This document shows positions 16,083-25,302 of a stretch of DNA of 64,000 nucleotides, in pieces. The notes beneath the pieces were generated by a model. That model worked only from the letters and a program-made list of their open reading frames with translations, had not been told where the DNA came from and ran no database searches. Each line of letters opens with the position of its first letter. Within the stretch, counting starts at the first letter, position 1. This DNA is from an uncultured Gemmiger sp. (lineage in GTDB: Bacteria > Bacillota > Clostridia > Oscillospirales > Ruminococcaceae), in assembly GCA_944388175.1 (NCBI GenBank), contig CALXHR010000006.1, forward strand, positions 33,654-97,653, read 5' to 3'. The position numbers were made by a program, and so were the translations under genes.

Positions 16083-16280
16083 ATGCTGGAATTTCTGGCG
16101 ATGAACTTCAACCTGCCCACGCTGCTGATTGCAGCGGTGGTATTTGGCGGTACCGGCTGGCTGTTGTACCGCACGCGCAAGGCAGGCGGCAGCTGCGGGG
16201 GCTGCCCCGGCGGTTGCCCCCACTGCACGGGCGGCTGCCACGGCTGCGGCCACTGCGCGCACGAGAAAAAGCCGGTCTGA
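16083..16280 (+). CDS. FeoB-associated Cys-rich membrane protein
   Basis: This 65-residue protein has one N-terminal membrane helix (about residues 11-28). A cytosolic tail follows with seven cysteines in CxxC-type spacing, plus three or four histidines. Small proteins of this type follow feoB in many Firmicutes and are thought to take the place of FeoC, perhaps receiving or sensing Fe(II). The start ATG has AGAAAGGAG eight bases upstream, 26 bases after feoB. It is the last gene before a strong terminator. Confidence 0.88.
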   Translation: MLEFLAMNFNLPTLLIAAVVFGGTGWLLYRTRKAGGSCGGCPGGCPHCTGGCHGCGHCAHEKKPV

Positions 16281-16298
16281 CCGGCCCGTATACAAACG

Positions 16299-16343
16299 CC
16301 CCAGGGGGCGCAGGCGGTACCTCCTGCGCCCCCTGGGGTTTTG
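16299..16343 (+). terminator. Strong terminator of feo operon
   Basis: A perfect 16-base stem (CCCCAGGGGGCGCAGG and its complement) with a loop of 8 bases is followed by TTTTG. It also separates the operon from the convergent aconitase gene. Confidence 0.9.
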
Positions 16344-16357
16344 TTTGGGGATATGGG

Positions 16358-18604
16358 TCAGTTGTGTTTGTAGTAGTTAATCAGGCAGCCGTCGGCCAAA
16401 ATCTGGCGCTCGGCGTCGGTCAGCGCGCCCAGGCGCACGGCAAAACGCACGATGCCGCCGTCCGACTTGACGGCCACGGCCTCCAGTTCGTCGGCCTTGT
16501 TCAGCAGCGCCGCGCGCACGCCGGGCAGGTAGACGTAGTCGCCGTTGTCCAGCACGTTGGGCGTGTCCAGCAGCAAGGGCAGCATGCCCCAGTTGATGCA
16601 GTTGGAGCGGTAGCGCTTGGTGGCGTACTCGCACGCAAAGTTGGCCGCACCGCCCAGCACGCGCTGGCAGCTGGCGGCCTGCTCGCGCGCAGAGCCGTCG
16701 CCCGGTTTGTTGGCAAAGATGGCCGAGCCGATGTTGGTGGCCGCGGCGTCGGGGTGGTAGCCGGCCTTGGCCAGTTCAGCGTAGACGTCGGCGACTTCCT
16801 GCGGCAGGTCGCCGGCGCGGCGGGCGGCGTCCAGCGCCTGCACGGCCTTAGCGGCCGGCACATAGGCCGGGTCCTTGCGGGAGAGCGTGAACTCCGCCAG
16901 GCGCAGCGGGTTGGAGCGGAAGGACGACGTCTCGCCCGAGGGGATCAGCTCGTCGGTGGTGGTGACGGGGTCGGTGATATAGCTGACGATCTTGACGAGC
17001 AGGTCGTCGCTGAGGGCCGGCTGCTCGGGCCAGTCCTTGATGTTGGGGCCGAACTTGAGCGCGTAGTCGGGTTCGGGGCGGCCCCAGCCGTTGTAGACGC
17101 GCTTTTCGTAGACGCCCGCGTCAAAGTGGTAGGCGGGGGCGGTGTACTCGCTCTCGCAGACTTCGCTGGCCGCCGTCAGCACGCCGCCGTGGGCCGCCGT
17201 GGCCGCAATGGAGCGCGCGTCCATCAGCGCCACGGCGCTGATCTGCCCTTCGCCGGGCTTGGAGCCCTCGCGGTTGGGGAAGTTGCGCGTGGTGTGGCGG
17301 ATGCTGAACTCGCCGTTGGCCGGCGTGTCGCCCGCGCCGAAGCAGGGGCCGCAGAAACACTCGCGGAAGATGCCGCCCGCCGATACGATATCGGCCACCG
17401 CGCCGTTTTTGACGAGTTCCAGGTAGGTGGGCATGCTGTCGGGGTAGACGCTGAACTTGAACACGCCGTTGCCGCAGCTTTTGCCGCGCAGAATTTCCGC
17501 CACGGCGCAAATATTCTCATACGTGCCGCCGGAACAGCCGGCCACGACGCCCTGCTCGACATAGATGCTGCCGTCGGGGCGCACCTTACTGACCAGATCC
17601 ATGCGCACCTTGCCGCCCAGCTGCTCGTTGGCGCGGGCCTCGACCTCATGCAGGATGTCTTTGGCGTTGGCCTTCAGCTCGCGGATGGGGTAGGCGTAGC
17701 TGGGGTGCATCGGCAGGGCGATCATGCACTCGACGGTGGAAAGGTCCAACTCAATGCAGCCGTCGTAGTAGGCCACAGCGGCGGGTTTGAGTTCCTTGTA
17801 GGCTTCGGGGCGGCCGTGCTGGGCGAAATATTCTTCCGTCACGGCGTCGGTCTGCCAGATGCTGGACCAGCAGGTCGTCTCGGTCGTCATGACGTCGATG
17901 CCGTTGCGGTAGTCCGCCGACAGGTTGGCCACGCCGGGGCCGATAAACTCCATGACTTTGTTTTTGACATAGCCGTTGGCGTAGGTGGCGCCCACCAGCG
18001 CCAGCGCTACGTCGTGCGGGCCGACGCCGGGGCGCGGTTTGCCGGTCAGGTAGACAGCCACAACGCCGGGGTAAGCCATATCGTAGGTGCGGCCCACCAG
18101 CTGTTTGGCCAGCTCGCCGCCGCCCTCGCCCACGGCCATGGTGCCCAGCGCGCCGTACCGGGTGTGGGAATCCGACCCCAGGATCATGCGGCCGCAGCCG
18201 GACATCATTTCCCGGTTATAGCTGTGGATGACGGCCATGTTGGGCGGCACATAAATGCCGCCGTATTTGTGCGCGGCCGAGAGGGCGAACTGGTGGTCGT
18301 CCTCATTGATGGTGCCGCCGACGGCGCACAGGCTGTTGTGGCAGTTGGTCATGACGTACGGCAGGGGGAATTTTTCCATGCCGGAAGCGCGCGCCGTCTG
18401 GATGATGCCGACGTAGGTGATATCGTGGCTGGTCATCGAATCAAACTTCATGCGCAGCGCTTTGTCGTCGCCGCTGGTGTTGTGCGCCTGCAGGATGGCA
18501 TAGGCGATGGTGCCGCGGCGCGCTTCGGCTTCACTCACACCGGCCGGGGCCGACGGCTGCAGCGCGCCGTCGACCAGGTAGACGCCCTGGGGATGCAGTT
18601 TCAT
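16358..18604 (-). CDS. acn: Aconitate hydratase (AcnA-type family)
   Basis: This 748-residue protein starts at ATG 18604 with GGAGGG seven bases upstream. The [4Fe-4S] ligands are visible: AGCSGGTYEN (Cys about 356) and CGPC (Cys about 417 and 420). The spacing is close to that of mitochondrial aconitase. A swivel domain with SSFRSNP near 550 supplies the substrate-binding arginine. It converts citrate to isocitrate in the oxidative branch toward 2-oxoglutarate and glutamate. The gene is divergent from citrate synthase, supporting a shared pathway. A related homoaconitase or uncharacterised hydratase is the alternative. Confidence 0.88.
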   Translation of the reverse strand: MKLHPQGVYLVDGALQPSAPAGVSEAEARRGTIAYAILQAHNTSGDDKALRMKFDSMTSHDITYVGIIQTARASGMEKFPLPYVMTNCHNSLCAVGGTINEDDHQFALSAAHKYGGIYVPPNMAVIHSYNREMMSGCGRMILGSDSHTRYGALGTMAVGEGGGELAKQLVGRTYDMAYPGVVAVYLTGKPRPGVGPHDVALALVGATYANGYVKNKVMEFIGPGVANLSADYRNGIDVMTTETTCWSSIWQTDAVTEEYFAQHGRPEAYKELKPAAVAYYDGCIELDLSTVECMIALPMHPSYAYPIRELKANAKDILHEVEARANEQLGGKVRMDLVSKVRPDGSIYVEQGVVAGCSGGTYENICAVAEILRGKSCGNGVFKFSVYPDSMPTYLELVKNGAVADIVSAGGIFRECFCGPCFGAGDTPANGEFSIRHTTRNFPNREGSKPGEGQISAVALMDARSIAATAAHGGVLTAASEVCESEYTAPAYHFDAGVYEKRVYNGWGRPEPDYALKFGPNIKDWPEQPALSDDLLVKIVSYITDPVTTTDELIPSGETSSFRSNPLRLAEFTLSRKDPAYVPAAKAVQALDAARRAGDLPQEVADVYAELAKAGYHPDAAATNIGSAIFANKPGDGSAREQAASCQRVLGGAANFACEYATKRYRSNCINWGMLPLLLDTPNVLDNGDYVYLPGVRAALLNKADELEAVAVKSDGGIVRFAVRLGALTDAERQILADGCLINYYKHN

Positions 18605-18679
18605 GGTCGTTCCCTCCATTTGTTTTGGCGGCAGGCGGTACGGCCGCACCGCCCTTGCCGCATACCTATCTATAAGAAC

Positions 18680-18708
18680 ACTATACCCGCTTTGGGCGGG
18701 GTTGTCAA
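18680..18708 (-). promoter_or_regulatory. Promoter of aconitase gene
   Basis: A perfect TTGACA (18703-18708), a 17-base spacer with a CCCGCCCAAAGCGGG hairpin-like dyad, and TATAGT (18680-18685). The dyad between -35 and -10 could bind a regulator. Confidence 0.8.
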
Positions 18709-18778
18709 CGCGATGCGGCTTTTCGCTTAATAAAATAAAGTCTGCGCAAGTGCTTTTTAAACATTTCTTAACTTTGTA

Positions 18779-18807
18779 TTGACGAAATCGCAAAAACGCT
18801 ATAAAAT
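18779..18807 (+). promoter_or_regulatory. Promoter of citrate synthase gene
   Basis: TTGACG (18779-18784), a 17-base A-rich spacer and TAAAAT (18802-18807). It lies back to back with the aconitase promoter; the two -35 boxes are 70 bases apart. Confidence 0.7.
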
Positions 18808-18862
18808 AAAACTACTCGCCCCCCTTCCGGGCGGCAAAACCAAAACGAAAGAGGGCACGCCG

Positions 18863-20236
18863 ATGTATTACCCCGATGTGCCGGCGCTGGAGCCGGAAGA
18901 ACTGGAACTGCTCTGCCATGAATACCTGGAGCACAACGCCCACCTGGACCCGGCCCTGGCCGACCGCATGGGCGTCAAGCGCGGGCTGCGCAACCCGGAC
19001 GGCACCGGCGTGCTGGCGGGCATCACCAACGTGTCCAGCGTCATCGGCTACGACAAAACGCCCGACGGCGCCGTTGTGCCTATCCCGGGGCGGCTGGTCT
19101 ACCGCGGCATCGACATCGACACGCTGGCGGCCGAAGCCGACAACCACGACCGCTTTCTGTTTGAGGAAGTCGTCTGGCTGCTGCTGTTCGGCGCGCTGCC
19201 CGACCGCGACCAGCACGCCAAGTTCTGCAAATTGCTGGAACATCACCGCGAGCTGCCGCGCGGCTTTGCCGACGATATGATTCTGAACTCGCCCTCGCCC
19301 AACATCATGAACAAGATGGCGCGCAGCGTGCTGGCCATGTACAGCTACGACGAACACGCTGAGGACCTGAGCCTGCCCAACATCCTGCGGCAGAGCGTCA
19401 ACCTGATTGCCGAACTGCCGACGATGATGGTCAACGCCTACCAGATCAAGCGCCGCGTGTACGACCGCGCCAGCATGTACTTCCACCTGCCGACCGAGGG
19501 GCAGAGCACCGCCGAGCATATTTTAAGTACCTACCGCGCTGACCAGAAATTCACCCGCGCCGAAGCGCGCCTGCTGGACCTGTGCCTGCTGGTGCACGCC
19601 GACCACGGCGGCGGCAACTGCTCGACGTTCACCTGCCGCGTGCTGTCCAGCTCCGGCACCGACACCTACTCGGCCATTTCGGCGGCCATCGGCGCGCTGA
19701 AAGGCCCCAAGCACGGCGGCGCCAACCTCAAGGTCATGCACCAGCTGGATTACATCCTGGAAAACGTCCAAAACCCCGCCGACGACGAGGAAGTGCGCGA
19801 GTTTTTGCGCAAAATCCTGCGCAAAGAAGCCGGCGACGGCAGCGGGCTGATCTACGGCATGGGCCACGCGGTGTACACCGTCAGCGACCCGCGCGCGCAG
19901 ATTTTAAAGAACCACGCCCGCCGCATGGCCTACGAAAAAGGCTTTGACGAGGAGTTCGAGATGCTGTGCAGCATCGAGCGGCTGGCCCCCCAGATTTTTG
20001 CCGAGGAAAAGCACGGCCCCAAAAAGGTGTGCGCCAACGTGGACCTGTTCAGCGGGCTGATCTACCGCATGCTGGGCATCAGCGAGGACCTGTACACCCC
20101 GCTGTTCGCCATTGCCCGCGTGCCGGGCTGGTGCGCCCACCGCGTCGAGGAAGTCGAGTTCGCCAACCGCATCATCCGCCCCGCCTACCAGTACGTGGGC
20201 AAACCGCAGCCCTATGTGACATTGGCCGAGCGGTAA
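18863..20236 (+). CDS. gltA: Citrate synthase
   Basis: This 457-residue enzyme condenses acetyl-CoA with oxaloacetate. The family signature GMGHAVYTVSDPR is present with its catalytic His and Asp-Pro-Arg, as is the first catalytic His in KGPKHGGAN and the HADHGGGN segment. ATG 18863 is chosen because AGAGGG lies ten bases upstream and the promoter lies inside the longer frame from 18779. Together with aconitase across the divergent promoter it feeds 2-oxoglutarate synthesis. Isocitrate dehydrogenase is not in the window. Confidence 0.95.
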   Translation: MYYPDVPALEPEELELLCHEYLEHNAHLDPALADRMGVKRGLRNPDGTGVLAGITNVSSVIGYDKTPDGAVVPIPGRLVYRGIDIDTLAAEADNHDRFLFEEVVWLLLFGALPDRDQHAKFCKLLEHHRELPRGFADDMILNSPSPNIMNKMARSVLAMYSYDEHAEDLSLPNILRQSVNLIAELPTMMVNAYQIKRRVYDRASMYFHLPTEGQSTAEHILSTYRADQKFTRAEARLLDLCLLVHADHGGGNCSTFTCRVLSSSGTDTYSAISAAIGALKGPKHGGANLKVMHQLDYILENVQNPADDEEVREFLRKILRKEAGDGSGLIYGMGHAVYTVSDPRAQILKNHARRMAYEKGFDEEFEMLCSIERLAPQIFAEEKHGPKKVCANVDLFSGLIYRMLGISEDLYTPLFAIARVPGWCAHRVEEVEFANRIIRPAYQYVGKPQPYVTLAER

Positions 20237-20299
20237 ACAGCGCGGCGCGCGCCCTGGCACACAACACAAAAAAGTAACAATTTAAGGCCGCGCACCGTC

Positions 20300-20327
20300 T
20301 TGCTTTTACCCGCGGTTCATGTATAAT
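20300..20327 (+). promoter_or_regulatory. Promoter of pckA
   Basis: TTGCTT (20300-20305), a 16-base spacer ending TG, and a perfect TATAAT (20322-20327). The same TTGCnn-16-TATAAT form recurs at 22113 and 28952. Confidence 0.75.
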
Positions 20328-20408
20328 AAAAGTATCGTGGGGGACAATGGCCGGTAACCCCCATCTGCATCTGCCCGGCAAATGTAATAGAGAAAGAGGT
20401 ATAAGTAT

Positions 20409-22013
20409 ATGGCAAAGCTGGATCTTACCAAATACGGCATTACCGGCACGACTGAGATCGTGTACAACCCCTCATACGAGGAACTGTTTGCCGAGGAGAC
20501 CAAGCCCGGCCTGGAAGGCTATGAGAAGGGCCAGGTCAGCGAGCTGGACGCCGTCAACGTTATGACGGGCATCTACACCGGCCGCTCCCCCAAAGACAAG
20601 TTCATCGTCATGGACGACACCTCCAAGGACACCGTGTGGTGGACCAGCGAGGGCTACAAGAACGACAACAAGCCCGCCAGCCAGGAAGCCTGGGCCGCCT
20701 GCAAGAAGCTGGCCATCGAGGAACTTTCCAACAAAAAGCTGTACGTGATGGACGTGTTCTGCGGCGCCAACAAGGACAGCCGCATGGCCATCCGCTTCAT
20801 CATGGAAGTGGCCTGGCAGGCGCATTTCGTCAAGAACATGTTCATCCAGCCCACGGCCGAGGAACTCGAGAACTTTGAACCGGACTTCATCTCCTACAAC
20901 GCGTCCAAGGCCAAGGTCGAGAACTACAAGGAGCTGGGCCTCAACTCCGAGACGGCGGTCGTCTTTAACCTCACCGACCGTGAGCAGGTCATCCTGAACA
21001 CCTGGTACGGCGGCGAGATGAAGAAGGGTATGTTCAGCATGATGAACTACTACCTGCCGCTCAAGGGCATGGCGTCGATGCACTGCTCTGCCAACACCGA
21101 CATGAACGGCCAGAACACCGCGCTGTTCTTCGGTTTGTCCGGCACCGGCAAGACCACGCTGTCCACCGACCCCAAGCGCCTGCTGATCGGCGACGACGAG
21201 CACGGCTGGGACGACAACGGCATCTTCAACTTTGAGGGCGGCTGCTACGCCAAGGTCATCGACCTCGACAAAGAGTCCGAGCCCGACATCTACAACGCCA
21301 TCAAGCGCAACGCCCTGCTGGAGAACGTCACGCTGGACGAGAATGGCAAGATCGACTTCCACGACAAGAGCGTGACCGAGAACACCCGCGTCAGCTACCC
21401 CATCGACCACATCGAGAAGATCGTGCGCCCCGTCTCGGCCGGTCCCGACGCCAAGAACGTCATCTTCCTGTCCGCCGACGCGTTCGGCGTGCTGCCCCCG
21501 GTCTCCATCCTGACCCCGGAGCAGACCGAATACTACTTCCTCTCCGGCTTCACCTCCAAGCTGGCCGGCACCGAGCGCGGCATCACCGAGCCCACGCCGA
21601 CCTTCTCGGCCTGCTTCGGCCAGGCTTTCCTGGAGCTGCACCCCACCAAGTACGCCGAGGAACTCGTCAAGAAGATGCAGAAATCCGGCGCGAAAGCCTA
21701 CCTGGTCAACACCGGCTGGAACGGCACCGGCAAGCGCATCTCCATCAAGGATACCCGCGGCATCATCGACGCCATCCTGGACGGCTCCATCCTGAAAGCC
21801 GACACCAAGACCATCCCCTACTTCAACTTTGAGGTTCCCACCGCCCTGCCCGGCGTTGACCCCGCCATCCTGGACCCGCGCGACACCTACGCCGACGCGG
21901 CCGAGTGGGACGCCAAAGCGAAAGACCTGGCTTCCCGCTTCCAGAAGAATTTCGTCAAGTACGAGAGCAACGAAGCCGGCAAGGCCCTGGTTTCCGCCGG
22001 CCCGCAGCTGTAA
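20409..22013 (+). CDS. pckA: Phosphoenolpyruvate carboxykinase (ATP)
   Basis: This 534-residue protein has all ATP-PEPCK motifs: GRSPKDKF (58-65), the P-loop GLSGTGKT (242-249) and the metal-binding LIGDDEHGW (259-267). AGAAAGAGG precedes the ATG. It interconverts oxaloacetate and PEP. In fermenting gut anaerobes it often runs toward oxaloacetate, fixing CO2 and making ATP, which would supply citrate synthase next door. The direction is inference. The C-rich (TTC, AAC, AAG) codon use is stronger than in neighbours, consistent with high expression. Confidence 0.97.
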   Translation: MAKLDLTKYGITGTTEIVYNPSYEELFAEETKPGLEGYEKGQVSELDAVNVMTGIYTGRSPKDKFIVMDDTSKDTVWWTSEGYKNDNKPASQEAWAACKKLAIEELSNKKLYVMDVFCGANKDSRMAIRFIMEVAWQAHFVKNMFIQPTAEELENFEPDFISYNASKAKVENYKELGLNSETAVVFNLTDREQVILNTWYGGEMKKGMFSMMNYYLPLKGMASMHCSANTDMNGQNTALFFGLSGTGKTTLSTDPKRLLIGDDEHGWDDNGIFNFEGGCYAKVIDLDKESEPDIYNAIKRNALLENVTLDENGKIDFHDKSVTENTRVSYPIDHIEKIVRPVSAGPDAKNVIFLSADAFGVLPPVSILTPEQTEYYFLSGFTSKLAGTERGITEPTPTFSACFGQAFLELHPTKYAEELVKKMQKSGAKAYLVNTGWNGTGKRISIKDTRGIIDAILDGSILKADTKTIPYFNFEVPTALPGVDPAILDPRDTYADAAEWDAKAKDLASRFQKNFVKYESNEAGKALVSAGPQL

Positions 22014-22057
22014 CCCGGCTGCGCCCCGCGCGCTGACCGCCGCCTGAAAACCGCACC

Positions 22058-22100
22058 ATCCCCGCCCCGGAAAAAAATTTCCCGGGGCGGGGATTTTTTT
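22058..22100 (+). terminator. Terminator of pckA
   Basis: ATCCCCGCCCCGG pairs with CCGGGGCGGGGAT around an A/T loop, followed by TTTTTT. Confidence 0.92.
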
Positions 22101-22112
22101 GCGCAAACCCGC

Positions 22113-22140
22113 TTGCTTTTCGCTTGCCGGCGTGTATAAT
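22113..22140 (+). promoter_or_regulatory. Promoter of MATE exporter gene
   Basis: TTGCTT (22113-22118), a 16-base spacer and TATAAT (22135-22140), just after the pckA terminator. Confidence 0.75.
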
Positions 22141-22197
22141 ATGGTGTTGCGCGGCCCGGTGGGCCGCGTGATTCTTTGCGTACAGAGGGTTTTGGGT

Positions 22198-23676
22198 ATG
22201 ACGAAAGATCTGACTTCCGGCGCGCCGCTGCGCGTCATCGCGCTGTTTACGCTGCCGCTGGTGCTGGGCAACCTGTTCCAGCAATTTTACGCGCTGGCCG
22301 ACACCATCATCGTCGGGCGGTTTGTCGGCGTGGGGGCGCTGGCCGCCGTCGGCGCGACGGGCGCGGTCAACTACCTTATCATCGGCTTCTGCACCGGCAT
22401 CTGCAGCGGGTTTGCCATCCCCATCGCGCAGCAGTTCGGCGCGCGTGACATGCCCGCCATGCGGCGCAGCATCGCCAATGCGGCCTGGCTGTGCCTAGGC
22501 TTTGGCAGCGTGCTGACGGTGGCCACCGTGGCGCTGACGCGGCCCATCATGCAGCTGATGCAGACCCCCGCCGATATTTTGGACGACGCCTGCCTGTACA
22601 TCGGCTGGATTTTTGCGGGCATCCCGTTCGTGTTTTTGTACAACATGGTCAGCGCCATCATGCGCGCGCTGGGCGACAGCAAAACCCCGCTGTATTTCCT
22701 GGTGCTGACAAGTTTGCTCAACGTCGGGCTGGACCTGTATTTTATCATCCAGTTTGACATGGGCGTGCTGGGCGCGGCCGTCGCCACCGACCTTTCGCAG
22801 GCAGTGTCCGGCGTGGCGAGCTTTGTGTACATGCGCCGCCGTTTCACCATGCTCAAAATGCAGCCGGGCGAGACCCGTTTTGACCGCGCCATCTGCCGCC
22901 GCCTGTGCACCATGGGCCTGCCCATGGGCCTGCAGTGCAGCATCACGGCCATTGGCAGCGTCGTCATGCAAAGCGCCGTCAACGTGCTGGGGTCCACGGC
23001 GGTGGCCGCCGTCACGGCCGCCGGCAAGACCCAGAACCTGCTGACCGTCCCGCTGGAAAGCATCGGCACCGCCATGGCGACCTACGCCGGCCAGAACCTC
23101 GGCGCGGCGCAGCTGGGCCGGGTACGCCGCGGCGTGCGGTGCGCCCACGGCATTGCCATCGTCTACTCGCTGGCGGCGCTGGTGGCGCTGCACTACTTTG
23201 ACATTTATGTCATCGCGCTGTTCCTGGACACCTCGGCCGAGGTCACCATCGTCGAGATGGCGCGCGACTATATGTTCTGGAACAGCCTGTTCTTTATCCC
23301 GCTGGGCATGTTGATCGTATGGCGGTACAGCATCCAGGGGCTGGGGCATTCCAGCCTGGCGATGCTGGCCGGCGTGGCCGAAATGGCCGCCCGCATCGCC
23401 GTGGCGCTGGCGCTGGTGCCGACGCTGGGCTATTTTGGGGCCGAGCTTTCCAACCCGTCGGCCTGGGTGGCGGCCTGCCTGCTGCTGTGCCCGGCCTACC
23501 GCTGGACGCTGCGCCAGCTGCAAAACGACCTGAGCGCCCGCCGCCTGGCCGCACTGCACAAAATGGGCCTGCGCGTCCTGCCCGCGCTGCCCAAAAACAA
23601 CACCGCTTGTTTTACGCCGTACATGTGTGCTATACTGAAAAAGAGACCGCCGCAAACCCGCAAAAAAGGAGCGTAA
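22198..23676 (+). CDS. MATE family multidrug exporter, copy 1
   Basis: This 492-residue, 12-helix protein has its start at ATG 22198, with AGAGGG eight bases upstream. MATE features are LFTLPLVLGNLFQQFYALADTIIVGRFVG at the N-terminus and the mirrored second half (LCTMGLPMGLQ). Family members export drugs or organic cations against Na+ or H+. The last 23 residues or so (from ACFTPYMCAIL) are encoded by the promoter DNA of the next gene, so the tail is probably a stop-codon readthrough extension without function. Confidence 0.9.
   Translation: MTKDLTSGAPLRVIALFTLPLVLGNLFQQFYALADTIIVGRFVGVGALAAVGATGAVNYLIIGFCTGICSGFAIPIAQQFGARDMPAMRRSIANAAWLCLGFGSVLTVATVALTRPIMQLMQTPADILDDACLYIGWIFAGIPFVFLYNMVSAIMRALGDSKTPLYFLVLTSLLNVGLDLYFIIQFDMGVLGAAVATDLSQAVSGVASFVYMRRRFTMLKMQPGETRFDRAICRRLCTMGLPMGLQCSITAIGSVVMQSAVNVLGSTAVAAVTAAGKTQNLLTVPLESIGTAMATYAGQNLGAAQLGRVRRGVRCAHGIAIVYSLAALVALHYFDIYVIALFLDTSAEVTIVEMARDYMFWNSLFFIPLGMLIVWRYSIQGLGHSSLAMLAGVAEMAARIAVALALVPTLGYFGAELSNPSAWVAACLLLCPAYRWTLRQLQNDLSARRLAALHKMGLRVLPALPKNNTACFTPYMCAILKKRPPQTRKKGA
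23607..23636 (+). promoter_or_regulatory. Promoter of siroheme reductase gene (inside MATE 3' end)
   Basis: TTGTTT (23607-23612), an 18-base spacer with ACATGT dyad, and TATACT (23631-23636). It lies within the last coding codons of the MATE gene. Confidence 0.6.
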
Positions 23677-23677
23677 C

Positions 23678-25216
23678 ATGGACGAACAATGGCTGACCCG
23701 ATACCGCAGCGAGATTGAACAGTTTACCGCGGCAACCAAAGCGTTTGACCGCGGCGAGTTGCCCCGCAAGGACTACAAGGGCATTTCGGGCGGGTTTGGC
23801 AGCTACGCCCAGCGCGACGCTTCGCGCCACATGCTGCGCCTGCGCCTGCCCGGCGGCCGCCTGACGCTGCCGCGCCTGCGCTTTTTGGCCGAGGTCACGC
23901 AGCGCTACGGCATCGACCCCGTTAAGCTGACGACCTGCGAAGCCATCCAGCTGCACAACCTGACGCCCGACCTGCTGCCGGTGTTGATGGAACACGCCAT
24001 CGGCTGCGATATCATCACCCGCGGCGGCGGGGGCGACAACCCGCGCAACGTCATGGCCAGCCCGCTGACCGGCGTGCAGCCCGGCGAAGCGTTCGACGTC
24101 ATGCCCTGGGCCGAAGCCGCCAGCGACTACCTGCTCTCGATCTGCCGCGACATCCGCATGCCGCGCAAACTCAAAGTCGCATTCTGCAACGGCGTCGACG
24201 ACTGCGTGCACGCCGCGTTCCGCGATATGGGCTTTGTGGCGCAGCCGGACGGCACCTTCCAACTGTATATCGCCGGCGGCCTGGGCAACGAGCACCGCAT
24301 GGGCGTGCTGGTGGTCGAAGCATTGTTGCCGCGCGACGTGCTGTACGCCATCCGCGCCATGGTGGATACCTTCTGCGCCCACGGAAACTATGAGAACCGC
24401 GCCAAAGCCCGCACCCGCTATATGCAGCAGACGCTGGGCCCCGACGGGCTGCGCCGCGCCTTTTTGCAGAACCTCGAGGCCGCCAAACAGCGCGGCGGGC
24501 TGGACCTTGTGCTGGAGCCGCCGCGCGTGACCAAGACCGGCAGCGGCGTGCTGCACGACGCGCGCGCCATCCCGCAAAAACAGCCGGGGCTGTACGCCGT
24601 GGCCTACCACCCCATCGGCGGCTGCCTGCCGGCGGGCAAGCCCGCCCAGCTGGCCGAACTGCTGGCCGCCCTGCCGGGGGCCGAGTGCCGCGTGGGCCCC
24701 GACGAAACGCTGTATATCCTGAACCTGACGGCGGTGGAAGCCGCCCGCGCGCTGCAGGCCACCGACGACGGCGCCCAAACGCAGTTTGAGAGAAGTGTTG
24801 CCTGCATCGGCGCGTCGATCTGCCAGCAGGGCGTGCGCGACAGCCAGGCGGCGCTGCGCCGCTGCGTCGAAGCTGTGCGCGCCGCCAACCTGCCCGACGG
24901 CGCGCTGCCGCGCATCTGCATCTCGGGCTGCCCTTCCAGCTGTGCGGCGCACCAGGCGGCCGCGCTGGGCTTCCAGGGCTGCGTCAAGCCGGTGCCGGGC
25001 GGCAAACCGGTGCCGGCGTTCCGGCTGTTTGTGGGCGGCTGCGACGCCCTGGGCCGGGAACGCTTTGGCGAACCGCTGGGCTTTGTGGCCGAGGACCAGC
25101 TGCCCGATTTGCTGGTAGCGCTGGGCCGCGCCGCGGCCGACGCCGGCTTTGGCTGGGACGCCTGGCGCGCCGCGCAGCCCGACGCACTGGCAGAGATTGC
25201 CCGGCCCTACCTGTAA
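23678..25216 (+). CDS. Nitrite/sulfite reductase (siroheme, 4Fe-4S)
   Basis: This 512-residue protein has two ferredoxin-like half domains and, near the C-terminus, the siroheme-[4Fe-4S] cysteines CIGASIC and CISGCPSSC (Cys-x5-Cys and Cys-x3-Cys). AAAGGAG precedes the ATG, which follows the MATE stop by one base. It reduces sulfite to sulfide or nitrite to ammonia using ferredoxin or a separate electron donor. No flavoprotein subunit or sulfate-activation genes lie nearby, so substrate and role (assimilatory sulfite or nitrite use) are open. It ends at a clear terminator. Confidence 0.88.
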   Translation: MDEQWLTRYRSEIEQFTAATKAFDRGELPRKDYKGISGGFGSYAQRDASRHMLRLRLPGGRLTLPRLRFLAEVTQRYGIDPVKLTTCEAIQLHNLTPDLLPVLMEHAIGCDIITRGGGGDNPRNVMASPLTGVQPGEAFDVMPWAEAASDYLLSICRDIRMPRKLKVAFCNGVDDCVHAAFRDMGFVAQPDGTFQLYIAGGLGNEHRMGVLVVEALLPRDVLYAIRAMVDTFCAHGNYENRAKARTRYMQQTLGPDGLRRAFLQNLEAAKQRGGLDLVLEPPRVTKTGSGVLHDARAIPQKQPGLYAVAYHPIGGCLPAGKPAQLAELLAALPGAECRVGPDETLYILNLTAVEAARALQATDDGAQTQFERSVACIGASICQQGVRDSQAALRRCVEAVRAANLPDGALPRICISGCPSSCAAHQAAALGFQGCVKPVPGGKPVPAFRLFVGGCDALGRERFGEPLGFVAEDQLPDLLVALGRAAADAGFGWDAWRAAQPDALAEIARPYL

Positions 25217-25231
25217 CGTTCTTCCTTTCGG

Positions 25232-25280
25232 CCGCCCCGTGGCCCGGCGCTTGGCGCCTGCCGCCGCGGGGCGGTTTTTT
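25232..25280 (+). terminator. Terminator of siroheme reductase gene
   Basis: CCGCCCCG (25232-25239) pairs with CGGGGCGG (25267-25274), followed by TTTTTT, with an inner GC-rich stem. Confidence 0.85.
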
Positions 25281-25302
25281 GCCCCTATAAAAAGGAGCCC
25301 CT

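Noticed and set aside
16022-18730. 902-residue plus-strand frame across the aconitase gene
   Set aside because: It is the mirror of the aconitase coding frame. The aconitase has all cluster ligands, a promoter and a ribosome site on the other strand.
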